Below are positions 55,891 through 64,000 of a DNA stretch of 64,000 nucleotides, piece by piece. The position numbers and the translations under genes are program-made. The stretch lies in contig NC_087387.1 of the NCBI RefSeq assembly GCF_963675165.1, positions 5,976,558 to 6,040,557 of the forward strand. The letters are read 5' to 3'. The DNA is from Halichondria panicea. Its lineage: Eukaryota > Porifera > Demospongiae > Suberitida > Halichondriidae. Under the pieces are notes generated by a model. The model searched no databases. It was given only the letters and a program-made list of their open reading frames with translations, and had not been told where the DNA came from. How positions within the stretch are numbered: position 1 is the stretch's first letter; every line of letters starts with the position of its first letter.

Positions 55891-58508
55891 ATGGCTTTTA
55901 GAATCACTGCTGATCCCAAGTTGGAGCAGTTCTTAGTCGCTACAGTTGAGTTAACTGGACGAGTACTAGGAGCAGGTGCTTATGGCAGTGTGGAGGAGGT
56001 GGAGATACCTGGAGCAACGGTAGCTGCCAAGAAAATGCACCAACAGCTTGTCAACCTGGGTTCTCCACAGCAGGTATAGTTACACTGTTATTTTTCTAGC
56101 CTGCATAGACTAATTTACTGGTATTTCCTCAAGGTTGAGAAATGGGTGACTGATTTTGTGGAGGAGTGTAAACTGATGAGCCAGCTCCGTCACCCTCACA
56201 TAGTACAGTTCCTGGGGGTGTGCTATCTCCCTGGAGCCCAACTCCCCGTCCTACTGATGGAGAAGCTACAAACCAGCCTCGACAACCTTCTGGAAACCAG
56301 CCCCAACATTCCTATTGACCTCAAAGTGCACCTTCTGACGGGGACTGGCCGAGGGGTGGTCTATCTGCACAGCCGCACTCCACCCATTGTCCATCGTGAT
56401 CTGTCTGCCAAGAACGTTCTAGTCGATAACGGTCTCAATGCCAAGATAGCAGACTTGGGTGTTTCTAAGATTGTGAACATTCAGCCTGGCCAGCTAGCTG
56501 CCTCGATGACTCAAATGCCAGGCACTGGTGTGTACATGCCACCAGAGGCAGCTCAAGAGGAAGGGGTCACACGATACAATACTGCCATAGACATCTTCTC
56601 CTTTGGTGTGGTATCTCTCTTCACACTGACACAGACCTTCCCCAAAAGTCTCAAACCTGCTAATTATCGAGATCCTGCTACTCAAAAAATTGTTGGCCGA
56701 TCCGAAATCGAACGCCGTGAAGATTACATTGCTCCAATGAAAGCAGCTCTTGGTGAGACCCACCCCCTAGTCCAGTTGACCCTCGCTTGCCTGGCGTATG
56801 ACCAAGAAGATCGACCTTCTGCTGTGGTGGTGTTGAAAAGATTGGAGGATGTTGGAACAACACTCCCTCAGAACTGCACCCAGACCAAGCTAGAACTGAT
56901 TCAACAGGTGGCTGTGAAGGAAGAAGAAGTGCAACATTATTATTACAAGAACCAAGGTTTAATCAATCAGTTTCAGCATCAAATGTCTGTCCAATTACAA
57001 GCATCTATCGATCGTCATCAAGCTGAGAATCGAGAACAAATTCGTGGACTGGAAGAACTGATCACTCTCCAACAAAAGCAGTTGGAAGTTCAACGCAAAG
57101 AAATTGATTGTCTTCTCTCCAGTTCAGTGAGGTCTCTAAAGCTACAGCCTCGGGAGGACACACCTCAGGGCTCAGGACAGAGAGAGGTGACTGTGTGAGC
57201 GGGGAGTCCTTTATGCATACATGGAGTTGTGCCTCAATATGTATTGTATTGTACAAATAATTTTTATCATGGTTGAGTGTGCTTTTGATTGATGTTGTCT
57301 AACAAGAAAAGTTTTGTTAAGCAACAGCATTGTGTCAGTGTGGTGGGATGGCAGCAACCAACTAAAACCTTTTATTATGCGTCAATAGTACAGCCTTGTT
57401 TACAGCACAATAGCTAATACACTTTCTCTAAAAAACTTGACCATAATTATAATGTTAGCTCAATGAGCTCTATGTATTGTAGTACTTACCATTTCTTTGA
57501 TGTACGCATAAAAGTGACACAGTTTTTCAATTTTTACAGATAGCCATAAACAAAACCACAAAAGCAATCAATATTGTTGATTCGAGCACTGGAAACGCAT
57601 TGCTACCACACAAGTCGACCACACCACAACCAACTGTTCCTACTGCCATCACTTTCAACTGGACGACAAGATGCAAGGACATACCAAAGGCGATGATTGT
57701 GAACGATCAGCCTGTGGCTATCAACGGGAAGCTGTACACGAGAAGCTGGAGTAACGGGACTACGACTGTGACTGTGTACACACCAGATCAGGATAGCTGG
57801 GATGAGCTGCCACCTCCTCCAGTGGGTGACTTCGCCATAGCAACACTGAGAGGTCGACTGTTAGTGGTCGGAGGTGAGGACAAGTCTACTAATGAGAAAA
57901 TGAATACCATCCTAACGTTCGATGAGAGCTCTCAACAATGGGTCCAGTCACTTCCCCACATGCCAAAAGCATTAACTTTGCCAGCAGTTGTTGAATATCA
58001 GAACCATCTGATCGTTATCAGTGGACTTGACTCACACTACACTAGGATAGCTGACGTGAACATTCTGAACACAAGTAACAAATGGATCACAGCCGAACCA
58101 CTTCCCTGCACTGGTGACTACAGCACTTGCCTAATTGAAGACACACTGTATCTTATAAGTCAAGACACTAAAGAAGTGTTTCGAGCTCATGTACCCTCCC
58201 TCATATCACGAGCCAGTTTTGGTGTGTGGGAATCTGTCGCAAGTGTGCCATTCTATTGGTCATCTCCCATCGCCGTCCGCAACACCCTCCTGACTATGGG
58301 GGGTAGGGAAGGACTAAAAGGTGACGCTACCTCAAGCATCCATCTGTACGATCCCACTAAAGACCAGTGGACACAATGTGGTAACCTTCCCGAGAAAATG
58401 AAGTGTTGTCATTGCATTGAACTATCAAGCGAACTGTATATACTAGGTGGTTTAATAAATGGCTTCGCTATCAGATCTGTGTTCATATCCATCCCATATA
58501 TAACATAG
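55891..58508 (+). CDS. TKL-type kinase, coiled coil and kelch-repeat fusion protein
   Basis: Exons 55891-56073, 56134-57186, 57540-58508, all phase 0 (734 aa). I join the kelch exon because it lacks a good start, opens after a CAG acceptor with a T-rich tract, and the donor GAG/GTGACT matches its phase; without splicing the kinase part would stop at 57198. Kinase about 20-300: GAGAYGSVEEV, VAAKKM, VHRDLSAKNVLV, IADLGVSK (DLG instead of DFG), PPEA, DIFSFGVVSLF, DRPSA. Coiled coil about 310-395. Kelch repeats about 425-730 (LLVVGGED, WDELPPPP, TMGGREG, LYILGGL), likely a beta-propeller binding domain. The fusion suggests substrate or partner recruitment by the propeller. HRD and VAAK lysine are intact, so activity is likely. 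Confidence 0.82.
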
Positions 58509-59202
58509 CACACTACCAGTACTATATAATAAATCTGTGTTTATTTATTGATGTATTGTACAACATGTTCTTTTTGATGAAATAAAATTGTGAAATTAAT
58601 GTCTATATAATTATATAATTACATTACAACTCCGAAATGTCACAGAGAGCTCACAAGGTCAAAGCATATAAAGCGTAAATTCTCGCCTGTGTTTTAGCGC
58701 TCCCCCTCGCCCAAACGTGAATGGGAAGGGGGCTGCGAAAGGCCCCCTTAACCCCAGTGCTCGATGGCCCCTCGCTTTGATTTGGGTACTTTAAAGGTTT
58801 CAGCACATTCAACGGGTACTCGAGAGTGTGTACACTAGTACCAACTTCATCATGTCCTGGTATATAGATATATAATTATGTCGTCCGGCAGTTCCAAGAA
58901 TACTTGACACTGCCAAAAACATCAAATAAGGATTCCCTGCATATTCCGGCCCTTATTTGAAAAAGGGGAGAGGCTGGATTGATTGGGTTACCAATGGAGA
59001 AAAAGGGGCCAACAGAGTGAGGTCAGTAGGTGAGAGGTTGTTGCAGAAATGTGCACGTGAATCAGACGAGGTAGCAGCTATAGCTAGAGATAGAAATGTT
59101 AGCAAGAATCTTTCGTTACTAGACTTTTAAACCTCTGGCATCTTTTTTACCATTTCCTGCGCAATTGAGCGGTTGTTTATTTTGTGCTGCCTTAACACAT
59201 CA
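58509..59202. other. Intergenic, nothing firm
   Basis: The 3' flank of the kinase-kelch gene has AATAAA-like signals (aataaa at about 58580). Around 58690-58770 is a short GC-rich, partly palindromic stretch. No gene recognised. Confidence 0.4.
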
Positions 59203-59400
59203 TCATCATCTTCATCGGCAACACCCTTCTGACTGTGGGGGGTAGTCATAAACAGTTAACCATACATCTAATGTATGATGATCCTAAAGGCCAGTGGACA
59301 CATGTGGTGACCTTCCCGAGGAAATGAACTCTTGTCAAGGAAATGAACTCTTGTCATTGCATTGAACTATCTGGCAAACTGTGTGTCACTTGGTGATGCA
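59203..59400 (+). pseudogene. Degenerate fragment of the kelch exon
   Basis: Matches 58270-58450 of the kelch exon (aacacccttctgactgtgg, ggccagtggacaca, gtcattgcattgaactatc) with indels, frame breaks and an internal duplication of about 19 bp (aggaaatgaactcttgtca). A leftover of a tandem duplication. Confidence 0.75.
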
Positions 59401-59999
59401 AGTGATCTCACATAAATTATCAGATCTGTGTACACACATCAATAATCCCATTCATTAGTTTTACAACACTAGTATGTACATATCAGTATTCGTAGAATGC
59501 ATATTCAGGTGATTAATTATACAACAGCTAGCTGGTATTTATTGAAATGTCTATATACGGCCGGGTTCTGGTAACATAATTATAGCTAGCTATATACGTG
59601 ACTGTAATGGAAATATGACCATTATAGGACAGTGCATGATAGCATGCGTTATTGGATCTACATAATTAACATGCTGTTCTATTTAACCATCATGATAAGA
59701 GATATAATAATATATATGACACATGTAGCAATTCGGTACCCAAGACCAGTTACTATGACAACACTGTCAACATGAATAGGAGGTAAAGATGTGAACTGAT
59801 TGCACAATGAATAATGACAATGAACATTCCTGACCTAACCACACAAAGCACACACAAACACACAACATGCCTCAGGGGACGGTTTGCTGATAACAAAAAG
59901 ACGATTACTCACAAAAGAACAAAAAGTGTCACAACCATAAACACAAAACGTTCATCAGTTCTCCACACCACACACACACACACACGCACACGCACAGAA

Positions 60000-61586
60000 T
60001 CATTTGTCCTTGTCTTTATGGCTCCTCTTAAACAGATGTGAAGTGGATATTTTTCTGTCTCTAGAGTCTTTAGAGTCTTGCAAACGATCTGAGCTGTCGT
60101 GGTTATTCTCACTAAGTTCCTGTTCTCTTGCTCGACTGGTTTCAGTTAAAGCCGCCATTGCTGGGAAATTTAGTGTTCCGTACGTAACTTTATTCTCGTC
60201 AATGACCTCTAACCCCTCTCTCGGTGGCAACAGGTCGCTACTAGACGTGGCCCTTTCGTCGCGATGCTTCACTTCTATTAAGCTTACATCAGGACTTAGT
60301 GGTTGCACAGATACACTAGGTTGTGGCACCATCGAACTATTAACAGGGCTGGTAACAGAGTCGGCTGTTGTAGGTGTACTATCACGTGGGAAATTGAGTT
60401 GTGTGTACGAATCTTGAGCTATGGGCGTCGAAGTTGCTCTGTTTCTGAAACCGGGGACAACTTCGGCATAAGTTCCCATACCATTTCCTCTCAGCGGGGT
60501 AATGCTTCCATTGCCGTTAGCGACTGACTGATGACGAGGTGGATAATCCATATTAGCGTACCTCGTTTCACTAAACACTTCGTTAACGCTACCTTGACCA
60601 ACGTTGACGTTCTGGTACAACATTCCTGGTTGATTCTGCTGCGCTGTCACTTGTTGTTGGGGCAGTACGACATTCTGATAAGTGACCCCGGCTGGTTCCT
60701 CACCGATAACAGGATGGGTAGCGTGTCCGTTCACAACTTGGGGGCCAGTTAAATTACGAGAGCTTTCAGTGAGGGAACTTTGGCTGCTAAAACTGCTTTC
60801 TGAAGAGCGCCGATTTTGTGATGTGCCAGACGAGACAGTGTTCAATCGCCTGTGTCTGTGATTGTGACGTGCGGGGGGCAAGCTCATACTCCCAGAGGTG
60901 CGGTGAGGATTAATCTCCTGCAATAAAGTTCCGTGTACTCGATCTCGCGTCATCTGTTCTGTTCTATCGAAATCGATTTTCGTATAATCCGTGGGCAGAT
61001 TGGCGGGATTTGGTTGAGGGGCCGGGTGCTCAGCCGGTGGTTTTTGAAATTCTACAGGAATGTATTGTCCCTTTTGAAGGGGTGGGGGAGGTGGAGGGGG
61101 TGTGACCAATTGTTCGGCTTGTGCCAGTGGGATCCCGTTTTGCCCAATGTTCGTATAGTTACCCTCTTGTAAAGTAGCGGGTGGAGATTGTTGTCGCTGT
61201 ACAAAACTCATAGTGGCCAGATCAGGAGGTCTACTTTCAGAAGGGAACGGCGACAAGTCTCCATTTTGCTGTTGCTCCCCTTGGTTTATATTTCGCGCCA
61301 CCAACTCGAAAATCTTACTGGCACGTTTAGACGAAAACGCATACAATCCCTCGCCCCCAGGGCACTTCCTCCCGGCTTCGAATGAGAACACTTCACCGTC
61401 ACAGCCATACTTGCGGAGGAATCGCAGCGGCCACGTCCATTTATCTGAGCTTGAGCTATCCGTGTACACTAGTTCTGTTTCACTCACTTCTAGCAGTCCT
61501 CTTTGACCCGACGCTCGGTCTACGTTTATATTCTTGACAAAAAAGAAATTTGGTGGATGCTTCTGACCACCTACGCAGTTTCCCAT
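60000..61586 (-). CDS. FRS2: FRS2-like membrane adaptor with IRS-type PTB domain
   Basis: Start chosen at 61586, giving MGNCVGG, an N-myristoylation signal with a nearby Cys; upstream in-frame codons follow a likely CAG acceptor and would be 5' UTR. 528 aa. The PTB domain is about 10-110 (FVKNINVDRASGQRGLLEVS, LRFLRKYGCDGEVFSFEAGR, KCPGGEGLYAF), close to FRS2/FRS3, where RYGYDSNLFSFESGRR is the equivalent. The tail is Pro/Ser-rich with repeated tyrosine sites: NYTNI, TYQNV, LYQNV, RYANM (YxN, Grb2 SH2-type; YANM also fits YxxM for PI3K), plus TYAEV, SYTQL and TYGTL. FRS2 couples FGF and neurotrophin receptors to Grb2/Shp2 (family knowledge). Which receptor it serves here is unknown. Confidence 0.85.
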   Translation of the reverse strand: MGNCVGGQKHPPNFFFVKNINVDRASGQRGLLEVSETELVYTDSSSSDKWTWPLRFLRKYGCDGEVFSFEAGRKCPGGEGLYAFSSKRASKIFELVARNINQGEQQQNGDLSPFPSESRPPDLATMSFVQRQQSPPATLQEGNYTNIGQNGIPLAQAEQLVTPPPPPPPLQKGQYIPVEFQKPPAEHPAPQPNPANLPTDYTKIDFDRTEQMTRDRVHGTLLQEINPHRTSGSMSLPPARHNHRHRRLNTVSSGTSQNRRSSESSFSSQSSLTESSRNLTGPQVVNGHATHPVIGEEPAGVTYQNVVLPQQQVTAQQNQPGMLYQNVNVGQGSVNEVFSETRYANMDYPPRHQSVANGNGSITPLRGNGMGTYAEVVPGFRNRATSTPIAQDSYTQLNFPRDSTPTTADSVTSPVNSSMVPQPSVSVQPLSPDVSLIEVKHRDERATSSSDLLPPREGLEVIDENKVTYGTLNFPAMAALTETSRAREQELSENNHDSSDRLQDSKDSRDRKISTSHLFKRSHKDKDK

Positions 61587-61661
61587 AGCAACTAGTAGTG
61601 GGTGTACCTGCAAGGAGAAAAACACTAATGTTAACGGAGGTTGTAACGCAGGACATTATTG

Positions 61662-61872
61662 CCGTATAGTGGGTATATTTCAAGGGTATAAATGTTCGTG
61701 GTTTTCGCGGATTAGGCATGTGCCGCGAACATTAATTTATAACCGTGAACTTAATATCGCATGCATTCATGTTGCAAAAAAGCATTATTCCACAAAAATT
61801 AAATCCGCGAAAACCTTTCTAAAGGCATTTCCGTGAAAATTTTTACCCTCGAAATATATCCGCTATACGGTA
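61662..61872. mobile_element. MITE of about 210 bp, full copy
   Basis: Begins ccgtatagtgggtatatttc and ends ccgctatacgg, with inverted repeats of about 30 bp (a few mismatches). Second copy at 1-160. Short relatives with tagcgggtaattc and ccgaaaattacccgcta lie between SRCR genes at about 13855, 17087, 20319, 23450 and 26702. Confidence 0.75.
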
Positions 61873-64000
61873 CTAATTAATGCACATCACACATTAATTG
61901 TAATTATCAGCTCTAGCTACTAGGGGCAGCCACAAGATACAATACAAGTTATGGTAAACAGCACACACATATTTAAAGGAGATACCATAAACGATGCTAT
62001 GGTGGTTTAAACAACACATGTGACTACAGCAGTGACAGATGTTCACTTTCCCAGAAGAATTAGTTTAGAAAACATATCCCATGCAGTAGTTGTACCAACA
62101 GTACACCAGTGCATGCATACTAGTGGTATAGGAAAGTAGCTATGCTAGTCAACATTGATATGTTTTCAATAACAAACACAAAGTAATTCCATGCACTTGC
62201 TTTGTAAGATACAGCTACCAAGTAGCGACTAAATGGATCATTTAGCTTTGAATTGGACAATCCTAACCCAAGTTATGGCCTCTCAAAGTTACAGGTCATT
62301 TTCAGAAAAACACCAAGGCTAAGGTAACTAAGGTAACATGCTTTTTTCTATAAAACAGGACAGCAGAAAGCAATCACTGATATAAGCACATCACTAGATT
62401 GGCCTTTCAAAGGGCTACAAAATGTATCTCTTTATTGTGAAATTGGACAATCCTCACTCAAGTTATGAGCTCTCAATGTTAGCTCCCAAAACAAGCCCAT
62501 AATCCCACCATAAGCATTAGGTCACAATGTACTAACAGTATACACTTTCTCAGACTATTATAGCACTTCCCTTGCAGGTGGTGTGAGTACATTACTTCAA
62601 TAGGTTGCCCTATAATACATCTAAAGAAAGTGCACGTGGGTAGGTCTATACAATGAGTGGTGTACATCTAAGAGTGCCGGGTTGGCAGGTGCAGTCCTAC
62701 CAGCCCTATTAGCAGAGTGGTGTTAGCACACAGAAGCAATGGAATGACCTTTAGAGATGCCGGTAAACATGTACACGTAATTGAATAAGGACTAACCCCC
62801 CGCCCACACTAATAGAGGAAAAGGCATCATGCAAATTGACAAACAGAGCTATAATTATACACTACACAATAGTATCTAGTACTAGCCATACACGTAGGTA
62901 ATGTCCATATTGATGAACTATAGTGCAAGGTTCATAAACATTCTCATGAAAGATATCATTACACACGTGTATGGAAACTGTTACAGTCTCTCATGCACCA
63001 ATTAGGCTCTGACCTGATCTTCCCACACTAAGGCACTATGTTTAGTAGCACTATAGTATAGTGAGTGCATGGTACTCCCACCAGCAGTTGAGTATAGCCA
63101 TGCTTAATGATGCATGAGCTGACCACACGGTCAGAGTATCAACACCAATGAAGGCTAACAGACAACAATGACATCACAGCTCTCCCTAGAGAGTATACAC
63201 TAAATCAAGTACACAACGTAACTATAACAACCAGTCAATGGTTGCATGGAAACTTCTGACAGTTTACTATATTAAAACAGTACATGTACATTAGTGCAAG
63301 CTAGTGGTATTCAATACAGTTATCATGGGGTACTTTCTTGAGGACAAGCGCTTTAGACTCTAGGACTCCATTACAAGTAGAAACAAAAACACAGGCCGAC
63401 ATGTTTAAGTTTCAACACACAAACTAGTGTAAGTCTTCTCCACCTCCTGACCTGTATCCACACTGAGCACCACACACACACCACAATGCAGGGACCACCC
63501 ACACACCACAATGCAGGGACTACCCACACCACACCACACAATGCAGGGACCTCCCCCCCACACACACACACACATACAAGGACCACCCACCACCCACCCA
63601 CACAGAAGTGAGGCAATACTACACTAGCCCATCCCAAAACCATAATCTCGTAATTATATCAACAACATAATTATATCAACAACAACTGAATACCACTCCC
63701 TTTATTGAGGGGGGATTAAACAGATTATGGCCAGGCTAATGTTTCACAAAGAGTGCCTGAGTTACAGTAGCCGCTAACTATGGCAACAATATTGGATAGA
63801 GGGGAGTGCTTGTATGGCTTCTGTTGGTAAGGTCCCACAGGTGGGTGCCAGGTTGGGCACATAATGTGAGCTCTTAATTAAGTGCCCACACTTGAACTAA
63901 GTGACAGATTGGAATGCCAATTAGTGGACTGACTGTTGTTTACAACATACACATAATACATACAGCACTGAGTAATACCACCTATAAGAGCATTGCGTAA
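61873..64000. other. Intergenic or intronic sequence with repeats, no gene recognised
   Basis: Contains the dispersed repeat shared with 4690-4850 (62340-62500) and a short tandem at about 63470-63560 built on ccacacaatgcagggac. It may include the 5' UTR exon and promoter of the FRS2-like gene. No convincing exon on either strand. Confidence 0.5.

Noticed and set aside
59203-59400. A second kelch gene
   Set aside because: Frame breaks and an internal duplication show a decayed fragment.
1-64000. tRNA, rRNA or other structured RNA genes
   Set aside because: I looked for clover-leaf and conserved rRNA motifs and saw none I could defend; a tRNAscan and Rfam search would settle it.

Overview
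The window is animal nuclear DNA: AT-rich, with short GT-AG introns, many CA/TG microsatellites and several kinds of small inverted-repeat transposons. The gene content is metazoan (NUP205, an atypical E2F, an FRS2-like adaptor, a GABA-B-type receptor). The mix of tandem scavenger-receptor (SRCR) membrane proteins, tyrosine-kinase-like and TKL kinases in unusual fusions, kinase-kelch and RING/TRAF-kinase proteins points to a sponge, most likely a demosponge. That assignment is inference from gene content only. Exon boundaries were placed by eye from splice sites, frame and homology; where I give summed exon lengths they are divisible by three.

Layout. 2.1-7.3 kb (-): first ten exons of NUP205, running off the left edge. 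8.3-10.5 kb (+): a three-exon NHR-coiled-coil-TKL kinase gene, divergent from NUP205. 11-29.5 kb (+): six tandem genes for type I membrane proteins with up to three SRCR domains and a tyrosine-rich tail. Three of the six look intact and three carry a stop or frameshift; the middle of the array is a 3,232-bp unit repeated about three times without a difference I can see. 30.3 kb (+): a broken RING gene fragment. 31.6-39.5 kb (-): three single-exon genes encoding RING and TRAF-type zinc fingers, a coiled coil and a tyrosine-kinase-like domain without the catalytic residues. 41.3-41.5 kb: assembly gap. 41.7-44.0 kb (-): another SRCR membrane protein with a tyrosine-rich tail. 45-50 kb (+): an E2F7/8-type repressor. 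51.0-53.3 kb (+): an intronless GABA-B-like class C GPCR. 55.9-58.5 kb (+): TKL kinase-coiled-coil-kelch gene. 60.0-61.6 kb (-): a myristoylated FRS2-like PTB adaptor. The remaining sequence holds mobile-element remnants and simple repeats.

How the genes may work together (inference): SRCR receptors with ITAM/ITIM-like tyrosine motifs, RING/TRAF pseudo-tyrosine-kinases and an FRS2-like adaptor with Grb2-type YxN sites could all belong to phosphotyrosine and ubiquitin signalling at the cell surface. Tandem duplication, sequence homogenisation, domain loss and pseudogenes in the receptor array resemble loci under immune or self-recognition selection. Nothing in the sequence proves a shared pathway.
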